A stretch of DNA of 64,000 nt from Malachius bipustulatus (GCA_910589415.1 OU342633.1:54802404-54866403), one strand, 5' to 3'. Shown: positions 25,300 through 37,650, counted from the stretch's first letter. Notes: generated by a model from the letters alone, not told the origin. Numbers and translations: made by a program.

Positions 25300-26330
25300 C
25301 TACTATGCTTCTCCATGGTATGGAATTCCATTAATTAAGCACCCTCTCCAAGTCCGTTTCCTTGAGAAAGTGGATTTCGGGTAGATCTCCTGCCTCCAGC
25401 TGGTGACCCGGAAAATTTCGTTTTCTGAATTCTAACGTGTCGCAGTTTAGCCAATGTTGTGAGACGATCCTTACTGAGGTTGATGAATATCTTCGAACTC
25501 TCTCGGTTGATATTCCCGAGGAGTTCTTTGACTTCTCTCGACCATGAGAGGTTCCTTCAATGGATTTCTCTCAGTTTTTCTTCTTCCTTTCAAAATTCTG
25601 CCTTGAAGAATGTCTTCGAAGCCACATAATGGTTCTGGTCTGGTATCCATTTGAGGTGAATTTTGTTGTTCTTGCCTAATTTGTTGTTTTTTTTTAGGAA
25701 CTCCCTAGCCATTTTGAACCTTTTGGTTCTTCCATGTTTCTTGTTGAGACTGAGCCTGGATTGGTTCTTTGTTTCTTCATCATGTGTTTTGTTTGCTGTG
25801 TGTTTATAATTATTTGTGTCTTGTAGGTTGTGTATTGTTGTGGTTACCTAATGTGCTTCGTCAGACGCATGTTCATCTAAGAATGGATGTGTTTTCTGAC
25901 ATTATATATATTTGTCTCAGTTTAATTGGTCTGGCATTTTAGTTTACTAAAGATCTGGTTTAATTTATGATGAATTTGTGATTGTATCGTAAATTTGCGT
26001 TTGCTCTTTGCTGGGGGAAAGTTCTGCATGTTGTAGTAGTAGATTTCCTAATTGGGATGTGCGATATTGTGTTGAACATTTTCTTTATTATTTGTTTGCT
26101 TTTGTGTTTGTAAGTTTTGTGAACGGTGAGGGCATCCTCTATAGTTGGAGGGGTGGGGTCCTGCTCAGTTTGCGCTTTTAACCGGTGTTGTTTTCAGTTT
26201 GGTGCAGTTGGCTGGAATGTTCCTCTTCGCATTTTAGGCATCTATATCCAGCCTTGCAATTATTGATCTGCAAGTTTTTGGCAACGGTGACATTGTTGAC
26301 CTTGTTGACATTGTTTACGGCTCAATGTTT
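25300..26330 (-). other. Composition-shifted stretch, possible decayed retroelement
   Basis: This segment is less AT-rich than its neighbours and its plus strand is rich in G and T. On the minus strand a broken frame near 25380-25540 gives KELLGNINRESSKIFINLSK followed by DRLTTLAKL, reminiscent of the segment preceding the 'GLLTGH' block of non-LTR ORF2, but the diagnostic residues are missing. I treat it as an unresolved ancient repeat. Confidence 0.2.
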
Positions 26331-29300
26331 ACAATTAATTGAAAAATTTTAATCAGTTTGTATTATGATTTATATTGTTGATCAGCTTTAATCAGCTTAA
26401 TAAATTTACTTTGATACTTTATAATGCTCTTGTTAAATAATGAAAAAATAATTGAACCCCTCTCCTATAAACCAAAATCCTGACTGCGCTATTGACCTTA
26501 TAGAGCAAACTTCCATCTGTCTAATCATTTTTCTCGTATGTTAAAGGATCTTTGGTAAATTTATGATGAATTCTGAAAGACATAATGAATCTTCTAATTC
26601 CCTTGCACTAATGATTTTCCCAAGGAAGTCCCATAGGATAATTCTCGGGAGAAGAAAAGGAAAGCGTTACAATTCAAGGAAAGAATACAACGAAATGATC
26701 AATCAATCCACCGATTGGGATATCTTGAAATGAGATATTGTATGACAGTTCTGCTAGAATGGAAGGGCACTCCGTTATAAATTAAATGCATTTCACTGTT
26801 TATAAGCATTGGAACGTCATCCAGTTCTTGTTCTTAAAAATTCTTGTATATGTTACCGTCGTGAGCAGGTGGTAAAAAGTATGGATCCTAATTTATCTTC
26901 GATGACGCCCGCAAAGTTTAAGATTGAATGCCGCGACAAGGCTTGTAATTTTTTCGCCCATTGTTACTTATTAATGGTATATTTTGAGTTTTCTTTCGTG
27001 TTACATCCTTAACCACACTCAGAAAATTACTAAATTCAAAAAAAAAAAAATTTAAATATTGCTTTCGAAAATGTGGGATCATTTTGCTGCCTATCATCGG
27101 CCACCAAAGTAGAAGGTTTAGTGGCAATTGGTGATTTTTTTTTTTTGTCGAACAATAATGAAGCGATCTCCACACCAGTTCTGTCTGTTTGTTTTTGTTG
27201 GGATTTCCCAACCCTTCAGAATTTAATAAATTTTTCAAATGTTCTTAAGAATAATCATAAAACTAATCAAAGGAGACAATTCAGAATTCAAAACTATAAA
27301 GGGTTCTCCCTTTAAGAAACAAATAACATAGCATGTGCATATAATAGCTTTAATAGCTGCATTCAAGATATAAGAAGTTTTCAAACGAAAATAGCTAATT
27401 AAAATAATGGTGATGATGAATTCAATGATGTTTATTGCGAATAAATGAAATGAAAGCACTTCTAAACATTCGATCTTAATCGCCGTATTTATTGCATGAA
27501 TTAATTAATTAGGCTTATAAGGAAATATAAAAAAAAGGAAATAAAATAGTAATAATGTAGATTAAAAAAAGTGTAACACCGTGCGTTTAATATTATTATT
27601 TTTTCGAGAACTTTTATGGCTTTATCATTACTTTCAGCATCAGTTGAACCTTTAAAGTGGTCGACAATAATTATCGAACAGAAGGCGAACTCATCGCTTA
27701 AATTATGGTAACGAGCTGGTCATCCGCAACAGGATCATCAGTCGTTAGGTTGGTATGGCTGTGACGGCTTGGATGACAGGACTAATCAATTTCACGGCTG
27801 TCCTGACCGATCCACCTGACTAATGATCGGACAGGACAAAGAGTTATGCACTTTGCACTGACTTGAGACTCATAAAAATTCAACGCTAAAAGCGACCATC
27901 TACATTGTCCTTTATGGAAATTACTGTGTACGTGTGAGTGATTTAGGTGTCAAAATATGTCAAACTCATTGTCACTCAGGTTATAAAAGAGCAGTAGTTT
28001 TTTTTATAATTTAAAATTAAAGGTTTGGTTTATGTTTGCGTTCATAAATTCATAGGGATATAAGATGAATAAGGAGTGTAATAATATATAAATTCTGAAT
28101 CAGAAGATTAATTAGCTGACTCAATTAAATTTTGGTTTCATCTTTATAGTCAAGAATTAATCATAAACATAAAAATCATTATAATTAAAAATTTGTATAT
28201 GTTTTTCCGACCAGTGAGTCGAAGTGGTTTAAAATGTATATAGTTCGAGTCGAATTTACTTGTTCAGGGGCAGTGGAAAAAACCTCCCCAATTTTGAAAG
28301 TCGATTGGTTGAGTTTTGTGACGGTATCAGAGATGTGCAATGGTCTCCCTTGACAGCGGCACGTATAGGTATCATTTTCAGTTTTCAACAGTTTTCAGAA
28401 GATCGAACATTCATTGTGTAGGAATGAAAAAATAACTCTGCTTCGATAGTTCTTCGATCAATAGATCAATAGTTTTTGGACCAACTCAGATCAATGAAAA
28501 TATTTTCAGGCAACCAAACGGCTCTAAAAGCCCTAAGCTCCAGCCACTATCAATTAACCTTGAATGTCCTAGCAAGGAGCAACGAAGTGACTCTGGATCT
28601 GGATTCCGGGCCATGCTGGATGCAGAAAGACTCTCTGGCTAAAAAAGGTTCCGACTCCGAATTTTTTTCCAGAACCAGAATATCACCGAATATTTCCAAA
28701 ACAACAATAAGCAATTGGGCTAAGATGGAAGTTCTCTAGCATCACTGGCCAAACTTACCAAGATTTGATCGCTCGAAGGCCTTTATATAGGGCCCCGTCA
28801 AAAAAAAAAGGATCAAAGAACTTGAAAGGAGCTTAATAGGAACTAATTAGGAACTAAATCTCTAGTTTTTCGATTCATTAAAAAATGACAAGGAAAAAAT
28901 CTTCCAAGCAAATTTTTTCAAGCAAACTACCCAAAAATGCCATATGACTGGTTTTACTCAAATGTCTTCTTCCTTCTTCCATTTTGATCCCACCCCTGTA
29001 TCACCCTGATCAAGAAAACATAAATCTAAGAATCAATCGTTCCTGAGAGTTGGTGGTAAAAATATCTTTTACTCAAGTAAATTTATTGTACTGCATTATT
29101 AGAGAAGAAAAATTATTTTCTTATTTCAGAATTGATCACCAAAGCCACCGGGCTTACTCCTTAAGATTATTGCCTTTGGGGATGCCTGAAATCGTTAGTT
29201 TACCAATCGTTAGTTGTTTATCTATATTGTTGATAGTTATCATCACTAACAGAGATGTCACTACCTGTTACAAGTCCCTGAGTTTCTTGTGAGCGTTCGG

Positions 29301-29690
29301 GATACGATCGAAATGGCCATCCATGTCTTCAACTGTGTTTTTGTCTGCTTTTGGGTTGAGATCAGTATTATCTTAGAGCCCTATAACCCAAACTAACTCC
29401 TTCTTTTTAATTCAATTTAGGTGCATTTTGTTATTTTTTTCTTACTTCAGTTGATGATTTTAATTTTTCTGCGCTTCTACCAAAGATACGCGTTCAAAAT
29501 ACAGTTAAAGTTCCATATTTCCTTTCTGCTTGCATTAACCATTAACCTATTTAAAATAATAATGCCTCGCAAATAGCCTCTTCTAATTATAGTTTCTAAA
29601 CTAGCCCTGAAGATGGTATTAATTCATCCAGCAGTCTGTTGCTATGGTCGCATTTAATGAAGGCAAATCCAGATCGTAACGCGTGGTTAA
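26331..29690. other. Intergenic DNA, no gene seen
   Basis: No gene recognised. Open frames up to 106 codons (26918-27238 minus) overlap others on the opposite strand and have no motif. Near 27710-27840 short related words (GACAGGACTAAT, GGCTGTCCTGAC, GGACAGGAC) recur but form no clear structure. Confidence 0.5.
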
Positions 29691-29701
29691 CTGCGGTCGA
29701 G

Positions 29702-29772
29702 TATAAAATGCTCGGTTCCCCGCGGCACCAAACACTCATCACTCAAAGCGCATTCACCATATTAAGGTAAAC
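29702..29772 (+). promoter_or_regulatory. Possible orphan promoter and short 5' exon
   Basis: TATAAAA (29702-29708) sits about 30 bp before CACTCATCACTCAAAGC, which resembles the start and leader of many insect cuticle or secretory genes. ATATTAAG then GTAAAC follows (donor-like, exon end about 29767). No ATG is present in the would-be first exon, and I found no convincing downstream coding exon. It may be a chance match or a dead promoter. Confidence 0.3.
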
Positions 29773-30392
29773 GTTCTTCGTATAGAATAAACACCTTGAT
29801 GGACAGCTTCGACCACAAAGAAACAAGGGCTATTAGTTCGTGATTAGTGAAGCGGCTGACGGCTTCATTTTGTCATTTCCAAAGATGTTTCTGCTCATAT
29901 CGTTACGGCTTCCTCGTTAAACTTATAGGTACCTGTGCAATTGCAATATTTTTTATCGATTTCACTTCACCTTCTTACTATTATTATACACTATTGTCGT
30001 ACTGCTGTCATTATTATTGATTGATGTATTGCAGTTAGTGACGTAACGAAGTGACTAGTTCTAATAATTTATTATTGCGACAAAGTTACACATTATTGGT
30101 AGGTAGTTTTAATAAAAAATGTAAGCCAGCAGGTTCATATCGATAATAAGACATTCAATTTACTACTCGGTCTGCTTTTAATCCAAAAGACACTGAAACC
30201 GAGCTTATCAAATTGTTAGAGATTTTGTTACGCAAGAAGTGTTCCGTCATTCTAATTAATTTCATAATTAACTAATTAACCCAGCAGGACCGGTAAAATA
30301 AACAGCTCGTAAACAGACCGGGGAAATCTATTTTTTTTTTTTTCAGTCGATGGAGTCGGACCTTCCCTGTCTTTTGACATGTGTCTTAGGTT

Positions 30393-30418
30393 GGGTCGGG
30401 GTGGGGGGGAGGGGGGGG
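30393..30418 (+). other. G-quadruplex-type G-run cluster
   Basis: The plus strand has four G tracts (3, 4, 7 and 8 bases) separated by loops of 2, 1 and 1 bases, which is a strong G-quadruplex pattern. It lies just outside the left inverted repeat of the 30421-31631 element. C-rich tracts on the same strand occur at about 31150-31190 and 31317-31365 inside that element. Confidence 0.7.
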
Positions 30419-30420
30419 CA

Positions 30421-31631
30421 CGCTTTTAAAATTTACTGAAAATGAATTTTATCGGAAAAACAAGCAGCCATGTGCTGCACTCGCTTGACCATGAATAGAT
30501 CGAGATGCAGTCTTTTGTGTAGCACCTCTTTCTATTGTGTACCTGCCTATTGTTTTCGTGAACCCGGCGCGTCATCCCGGGAAAACAATAGAAGGCTAGC
30601 AAGATAAGAGAGCGCGACTGAGAATGAAAAACAAGGCCAACAACGGCCCAAATGTAAGAAAAATTGACCCGCCAGCAGGTGAAAAAACAGTAACTCGATG
30701 TGTTTTTTCATTCCCGATCGTTCAGCGATCAAAAGCAAGCCAGAATTTTCAAAATCGATCCATAATTGAGCGAGACACGAGCGAACAAGCATTCGAAAAT
30801 AAATTCCGAGCGCGCGTTCCCGGCCGATCGTGACTGTGCCCGGAGTATAGACAAGCGGAGAGCGTAAGCTTCGCCCACGGCTGCTCGGGTATCTTTCTCG
30901 CCCGGTTTAAAGAGAGATCTTCATGTATAACTCGCGCGCGCGGGCAAGATACGCACGAAAAAAAAACAAATAAATAAATAGATAAATATATTATGTTTCC
31001 TCTTTCGAATGAGCCTAGCAAGAACCCCCCACCCCTCTCCGTTCGCTTTCAATAAAGCCTAGACTTTGCCAATTTGTTGTGCCCTTATTTATAGTCGGAT
31101 CGGGTTCAAGTGGGGCTCAAATTAAAGCTAAAAAAAATTTCGTTCAGTGGTGAGAAAAAAATTTTCCCACCCCCTTCCTTCACCCCCAAAAACGCGAGAA
31201 AAAAATTACTTTTTTTAATTGCGCGCCAAGCGCGCATTTGCGAAAATAAAATTTCTCTGGTCTCTGTAGGTCAATAAATAAAATTTTTACTAGCGTTTCC
31301 GGATTTTTCTTTTTTCTCCCCTCCTAATTGGCCCACCACCCCCTCCCTCCGGCCCGTCAAAGTACTCGGTGGCACCCTTCCTCTCGCAAAAAATTGACGC
31401 CCTACTCCACCACCTGCCGAGCAAAAGTCAGTTAAATTTTTATTCATTTTTGCACCCTTAATATCGCAATATTTCGCGAACCAGTTGAGCTAAAGGGTTC
31501 AGGTGGGAACGAACTTCCGTATTTAGTCAAGCTCTTTAATTTTTGATACCATATTTTTTTTGTCAGATCAAATCCGGCTCAGATATACCCGTTTTTCCGA
31601 TAAAATTCATTTTCAGTGAATTTTAAAAGCG
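30421..31631. mobile_element. Element with 41-bp inverted ends, no coding capacity
   Basis: The terminal 41 bases (30421-30461) recur inverted at 31591-31631 with one mismatch. The shared core is TGAAAATGAATTTTATCGG. The interior is GC-richer than its flanks and includes TGCGCGCCAAGCGCGCA (31219-31236) and C-rich tracts. Open frames of 69-90 codons overlap on both strands without motifs. It looks like a non-autonomous DNA element or composite repeat; no target-site duplication was identified. Confidence 0.5.
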
Positions 31632-32330
31632 TTGTTCAGAAGACTTGATGTTCAAACCGGCACGATGAGCTCGTGACAAAAAAAAACGTAAGAAACTTCA
31701 GCAATTTCCAGAAAAGAGAAGACAGCTCGTTTGTTCGATTTCGGCTGTATTACCTATAATCTTTCAAGTTTCAAGGGATATGATAGTAAATTTGATGAAG
31801 ACAATCCTGACAGATGACTAGTGAGAGTATGATGGATGACAGGACAATCTGCGATAGTGGCATGGTTCTTATAAGACAGAGTTTATCCTGTTAATATAAG
31901 GAATCTTGAAAACAGTAGAACGTATAATTTTATGGAAAGTAAAAGACCCATTTAAATAAATTACTGTTAGCGAAGATCATCACTGACGCTCCTAGTAATC
32001 ATCATATTATATTGGTGTGCTTATGCGAACTGCATTATGGGATTCGAAGATAATGTGGGTTGACGCCATGTATATTTCATGTATATAATTTCTAAATGTG
32101 TGCATAATAGAACGCATGCATGAGTCCACACTCATGAGTTCAGAAACTATGCTAAAATTCATACCATATTCATTAAATATTGTTGTCATTGACAATATAA
32201 TTTTACTTATATAAATAACAGACTAATTTTATTAAAACAGACCAACAGTTATTGTTTTCAGCAGGCGAGGTCCAAGTATATAGCCTCCTTTTTGGCAGCT
32301 TGAGCCAGATATTTGAAAGGGCACAAAAAT
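31632..32330. other. Intergenic DNA, no gene seen
   Basis: Nothing recognisable beyond AT-rich sequence. Confidence 0.5.
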
Positions 32331-32331
32331 T

Positions 32332-32620
32332 AGCAGACGGTATAGTGCCGCTGACTGTTAAGACATTTACGCTGCCACCGTCTGGGTTTGAGTTCCAGCT
32401 CGTCATGGTTGTTTGTGTTCGTTAATTTAACTATCGACAATTTAAAATTTGTGTCTGGATTTGGCACAGTTTGGCTAGTTTTCTAAGCCAAATTACCAGA
32501 GTGGAGCGACTATATCTCCCTCCATGTAGAACTCGAAGACTGGGTCACCCCTTTGGTTGGTCGTACCAAGTCCAAATTCCCGATTAGGTTCTGTCGGGAA
32601 CCTTGTCCAATTTTGAGTTA
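32332..32620 (+). mobile_element. tRNA-derived SINE, second family
   Basis: GGTATAGTGCCGC (32339-32351) fits a Pol III A box, and GGGTTTGAGTTCC (32384-32396) fits a B box at the spacing seen in tRNAs. The intervening CTGCCACCGTCTG does not form a functional tRNA. The following sequence to about 32620 (TTTGGCACAGTTTGGC, GGTCACCCCTTTGGTTGG, TTCTGTCGGGAACCTTG) is GC-richer than its flanks and probably the SINE body. No target-site duplication was resolved. The head differs from the 9285 and 39433 copies. Confidence 0.5.
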
Positions 32621-34620
32621 AAAACAACATTGGCAAAGACAGGTACTATTAGAAGTAATAACAGAAGAGGCAAAAATAAACGGTATAAGTGGTGAAGGAG
32701 GTAGAAATAATAACAAGCCAGAGGAGGTGTCAGAACTAATAATGACGTAATTTCATTTTTTATTTCAAAAATAGTTGTGGCCATAACTTTCATTCTCGTT
32801 TAATATTAAGTAAATGTATACCCCACCCTCTTTAGACACAAATCTTCACAAATCTCTTACTTTGTGTGGGTTCTTGAGCAAATGCTAACAAAAAAAATCG
32901 TTGAAAACCGTTTTTTGCTTTGGATTGTTTTATTTTTGTCACTCTCGTCAGAGCATCGATTGTAGTTTTACACTACTTGTCATAATTTCTATCGTCTGAC
33001 AAGAGAGTTTCTTTAAAATAGAAAGAAAAAAAGCTTAGAAAATATACATTCACTATAATCCGTCCATCGGTAAGCTTCAATAGATTAAGAATGCATTAGC
33101 AAGGGGAATAATTATTCTTATCCCCGCTGCAGCAACTGCTTTACTTAAAAGACACACCAAAATTTAGTGTGAAACTTATCTCGGTTGATACACAAGGAAA
33201 AATTCTTCCGGAACGACCTGAAATAACCCGAGCAATTACGTTATTAGTGTTTAGCTAATTGAATCATCCCAGTTGTCAGCTTTCCTCACACAAGAGATGA
33301 CAATTAACGATCGGTCAGTAACGTAACGAGTGAAGGCAGGCATCCGCGAGACCGCCACAAAAGGAGCAAAGCTGACGCGAAATGGCTGAATTGTTCCGAT
33401 AAGGTGTCTTAAGTACACTCCGTGGTCAACATAACTTATATTTAATTAACAAGTGATAGCACCGAGAGAATATATCACTATACACGCTCCGTATAACCAG
33501 ATCTCGCTAATATAAGGTGTCCGAGCTGTAGAAGTAATAGGACATATGTGACTTGCGATGAAATGTTGCTCTTGCGATAGTCATAAGCAGGTGGTTAGGA
33601 TTTTTCTAACTTCTTATTATTTTCGTAGCCAAATTTGTGGCTATGGCAAATTTTTGGGGGAAACATTTAGAAGAGAATTGTTATAGTTAAAGAATCGATA
33701 AATTCTTCCTAACTACCTTGTGACTACTGGCAAACTCTTGCATGAAGGCTCTAAAGGTCATTTTAACACAACAACTTTAATCAAGATTCTCTAATCCAGG
33801 TTAAGATTCCATTATTCCTCCGACGGACACAAATCACATTATGAGTTCGAAAATAAATATAGAACTGTTTCCGTTTATTAAGGCTCTTCACTTTGTCGTA
33901 AGGAATCATGATAGGTGTGACAGTCGATTGAAACAATTATATTATTGCAGCCTTAGACAAACTGCTTTCACGGATTTTAAGTGATCTACATATTATAAGC
34001 TCAGTACCATCGATTGTAATTGAGTAATTGACAGGAATGAGCTTTTTTACAGGTAATCACTCTTGGAATCATAATCATAAACTTTAGATAATTCCTTTGA
34101 TACCTGTAGTTTGATGATTGGTTTTTATGTTCCTGGAGTTTTTTGCGTTTTATTTATTTCTTTTTTTTTGTTACTTGAAATTTTCTCGCATGGTAAAATA
34201 AGGCAAAATTGATCAATTGTCTTTATGTCTTTATAAAACTCTAAATTTTGCTGTCCGATAAAAAAAATCAGATTCTTCTAAGATATAAATGAGTTTTCCG
34301 TGATTCAGAACTCGAAATCCATGTAACAATATTTAATTTTACATAAAATTAGGCTTACCTACAAGCGCCGACACATCGCATTGTCGTGTCGCTGTCCGCA
34401 TTAATGGAGAAATACAGCGAGCACGATTCTCCTGACACAGTTCATTTCCAATCATTCTTTAAATTTTTAAAGAGTACATCATGTTTAAACAGCAAAAATA
34501 ACTGAAGCTCATCTAAAATGGAGGATTTTTTGTACTTTTAAAAAATAAAAAAGTATTACTAACTCGTTTGGAAGCGTAGTATAATTTACAAAGCCCTGGG
34601 CAACGGTTCCAATAATCTAA
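32621..34620. other. Intergenic DNA, no gene seen
   Basis: No gene recognised. About 33290-33390 is locally CpG-rich (ATCCGCGAGACCGCC) without any frame or motif I can name. Confidence 0.5.
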
Positions 34621-35100
34621 AGGGTGTTTAAAAATAAGTGGACTTTTCTCACAAAATATTTTTCAGAAAGGCATAATAACGGAGGTTTTTAATTAATTTG
34701 TGTTTTTTCCACGCATATAAAAATTGAACAACAAAAATTATTTCAGTTTCCAGTCACAGAAAAATGTTTAACCTACCTACAATAATAGCTCGGAAACGAT
34801 ACCTAAAATCAAAATTTTGCAACAGTATTTTTCTTTTCAAATTAGAACGTTTAACCTAAAAATAAGATCATCTGTGAAAAAAAGGCGTAGAATATGGGGC
34901 GGGAAAATGGAAGCAACCACCCAATATCTTACGCCGCTAGACAGTTTTGGGAAAAGTTATCACCAACAACATCGCTCAAGCGGCCCTAATGTTATCCCCA
35001 GAATTCGAGTTTCGTACTTCAACTTTGAAGACTTCTAACTCCGTTATTATGCTTTTCTGAAAAATATTTTATGAGGAAAATCCACTTATTTTGGGATTCT
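34621..35100. mobile_element. MITE with about 63-bp inverted repeats
   Basis: The left end (34621-34683: AATAAGTGGACTTTTCTCAC, then ATATTTTTCAGAAAGGC) is mirrored by the right end (35038-35100) with a few mismatches. The interior has no frame with recognisable motifs. The total of 480 bp, paired ends and lack of coding sequence fit a MITE. The extreme ends (AGGGTGTTT versus AGAATCCCA) have diverged, so the insertion is old. Confidence 0.65.
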
Positions 35101-35469
35101 CTTATATCACCTCCTAAAATTACAATAATTGTATAAAAAATGAAACACCCTTATGATAAGTTTTAAAATTCTATACTCTACTCAATAAAATTTAAATCTA
35201 ATACATTTTATAAGGCACGAAAATTGTAATTTGATTAATTAGATTTTTTTGAATTTTGGAACTTGGAGGTATACTAGAAGAAAAAATATTTTATTGGAAG
35301 GAAATTAAGGCAAACCTTATTGAAGATTGCAGAGTCCTAAATTTTAGTTTCAAAGCTGTTAAGTATGCGTTAGAACACTACATTTTGGAATGTTGATAAT
35401 TGGCATGATATTTCTTTTTTAAGACATACATTTTTGTACGTTCATTCAATTTAAATTCATATTAATATA

Positions 35470-35911
35470 CAAGGTGATTCAGTAATGAGTACCATAAATG
35501 ATACGGGGTGTACCTACTGTCAAAATAATACGAAAACCAAGAATAACTTTTTTTCCAAAAGTGCTTCCCTAACAAGATACAGGGTGTGAAAGGGTCGATT
35601 TGGAAAACACTTATTTGATCGTATCTTCTAACTGGGTTGAACTATTTAATTCATTTTTGGTAGACATCTACTACATAATAAGGACCGTAAACGGACAAAA
35701 TTTTGTCGCATTTGAACAATCCAGTGGCGTAGAATTGGGGGTCATGTGACACTTTTTCCCCCAAAAAAAAAGTTGCTGTTGGGTTTTTTCCCATTTTTAT
35801 TTGGTTTTTAGTATTATTGGTTCAAATACCACAAAAAAGGTACACTTGTTTCATTTGCCCAGAAGCGTCCGTTTCCGAGATATTCTGACTTGCGTGTAAC
35901 TATGTGAAATA
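35470..35911. repeat. Left terminal inverted repeat (partner 37206-37648)
   Basis: 442 bp that match the reverse complement of 37206-37648 except for one homopolymer base. The repeat ends inside GTGAAATA; beyond it the two sides diverge (TTAAACTGC versus CCAAGTTGC). Confidence 0.92.
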
Positions 35912-36010
35912 TTAAACTGCAAATAAAACTATCAAGGCCCCTTATTTATCAATAATTCACAATTAAAAAACTAACTTGTCAAAAAGTAAATTATCAAAAA
36001 AGCTAAAGAC

Positions 36011-37090
36011 ATGGAAAGGTTTTCTAATGGCGAGTACACAGATATGCTCTTAACATTAGGAGAATGTTTTGGAAATTCGAATGCGGCAGTTAGACGATAT
36101 TCCGAAAAGTATCCCAACAGAATAGTGCCAAATCGGCAGACTTTTTTGTCAGTGGAACGGCGTTGTCGCGAAACTGGTAATGTAAAACCAAAACTTTTAA
36201 ACAACGGTAAGCAACGAACCACACGCACAGCTGGAAACGAGGAACAAGTTTTGGAATTGTTAAAAAACGATCCAACAGTAAGTACAAGACGTTTGGCACT
36301 CCAAACAAACATTTCGCAAGCCAGTGCCTGGCGCATTGCAAGGGAACACCAGCTATATCCCTACCATCTGAGGCAAGTTCAAGACCTTTTGCCTGAAGAT
36401 TATGCTGCACGTGTGGAGTTTTGTGGATGGTTATTGAATATGCATAACCAAGACCGCAATTTTATTTCCAACATAATTTTTACGGATGAATCCACTTTCA
36501 CAAGAAATGGCATTTTTAATATGAGAAATTCACATGTTTGGGCAGAAGAAAACCCAAGAGCCACCAAAGTTACCCATTACCAACACACATTTAAATTAAA
36601 TGTTTGGGCTGCTACACGTGGAAATACAATTATTGGATTTCATTTTTTCCCCGGAAATTTAAACACGAACAATTACCAGGAATTTTTGGAAGAAGTTTTT
36701 TTTTCTTTTTTTGATGACATTCCTCTGTTAACCAGGCGCAGTCTCTGGTTTATTCACGATGGTGCTCCGCCTCATTATGGCAGGCAGCCAAGGCAATGGC
36801 TTAATGAAAACTTCCCAAATAGATGGATTGGTCGTGGAGTTGATGCTCCCATTCACTGGTCTGCTCGATCACCGGACTTGAACCCGTTGGATTTTAGTGT
36901 GTGGGGGCAATTAAAAACCAAAGTCTACGCAACACCGGTAAATTCTTTAGAGGATCTCAGGCTCAGAGTTGTGAATGCCTTTGCAGAGTTAACAAACAAT
37001 CCAAGTATTGGTAGAATAATTTTTAATTCGGAAAATCGTTTACATCAATGCATTCGTGCCAATGGAGGACACTTTGAAAACTTACTTTAA
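36011..37090 (+). CDS. Mariner-like (IS630/Tc1/mariner) DDD transposase
   Basis: 359 residues, close to the usual size of mariner-type transposases. It cuts and rejoins its own element at TA sites in the nucleus. Residues about 8-57 (YTDMLLTLGECF, then VRRYSEKYPNR and RRCRETG) form the helix-turn-helix of the DUF4817 type found in many insect mariner-like transposases. A second helix-turn-helix follows at about 75-115. The catalytic triad is complete: D159 in IIFTDEST, D250 in FIHDGAPPHY, and D289 in RSPDLNPLDF. There are 38 residues between the last two aspartates, longer than the 34 of classical mariner. The start at 36011 has a good context (AAAGACATGG). There is no frameshift or internal stop. 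AATAAA at 37171-37176 lies about 80 bases after the stop, just before the right inverted repeat. Confidence 0.93.
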   Translation: MERFSNGEYTDMLLTLGECFGNSNAAVRRYSEKYPNRIVPNRQTFLSVERRCRETGNVKPKLLNNGKQRTTRTAGNEEQVLELLKNDPTVSTRRLALQTNISQASAWRIAREHQLYPYHLRQVQDLLPEDYAARVEFCGWLLNMHNQDRNFISNIIFTDESTFTRNGIFNMRNSHVWAEENPRATKVTHYQHTFKLNVWAATRGNTIIGFHFFPGNLNTNNYQEFLEEVFFSFFDDIPLLTRRSLWFIHDGAPPHYGRQPRQWLNENFPNRWIGRGVDAPIHWSARSPDLNPLDFSVWGQLKTKVYATPVNSLEDLRLRVVNAFAELTNNPSIGRIIFNSENRLHQCIRANGGHFENLL

Positions 37091-37205
37091 TTTTATTTTT
37101 ATTATTTTTCAGTTAATTATAAACTTACGTAGGTAGATGTATTCGACTTTAAGTATTTTATTTGGTTGTTAATAAAACTTTCTCTGTGATAATTTTGCAA
37201 CTTGG

Positions 37206-37648
37206 TATTTCACATAGTTACACGCAAGTCAGAATATCTCGGAAACGGACGCTTCTGGGCAAATGAAACAAGTGTACCTTTTTTGTGGTATTTGAACCAA
37301 TAATACTAAAAACCAAATAAAAATGGGAAAAAACCCAACAGCAACTTTTTTTTTGGGGGGAAAAAGTGTCACATGACCCCCAATTCTACGCCACTGGATT
37401 GTTCAAATGCGACAAAATTTTGTCCGTTTACGGTCCTTATTATGTAGTAGATGTCTACCAAAAATGAATTAAATAGTTCAACCCAGTTAGAAGATACGAT
37501 CAAATAAGTGTTTTCCAAATCGACCCTTTCACACCCTGTATCTTGTTAGGGAAGCACTTTTGGAAAAAAAGTTATTCTTGGTTTTCGTATTATTTTGACA
37601 GTAGGTACACCCCGTATCATTTATGGTACTCATTACTGAATCACCTTG
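37206..37648. repeat. Right terminal inverted repeat (partner 35470-35911)
   Basis: 443 bp, reverse complement of the left repeat, ending CATTACTGAATCACCTTG next to TA. The extra base relative to the left copy lies in the G-run near 37355-37360. Confidence 0.92.
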
Positions 37649-37650
37649 TA

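Larger units (their letters stand above)
35470..37648 (+). mobile_element. Apparently intact mariner-like DNA transposon with long inverted repeats
   Basis: The element is 2179 bp and flanked by TA on both sides (35468-35469 and 37649-37650), the target site of Tc1/mariner elements. Its terminal inverted repeats run from 35470 to 35911 and from 37206 to 37648, starting CAAGGTGATTCAGTAATGAG. In my reading they differ only by one base in a homopolymer (five C versus six G), which points to a recent insertion or strong homogenisation. Between them is one uninterrupted transposase frame and a polyadenylation signal. Repeats of about 442 bp are far longer than the roughly 30 bp usual for mariner. 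Confidence 0.93.
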
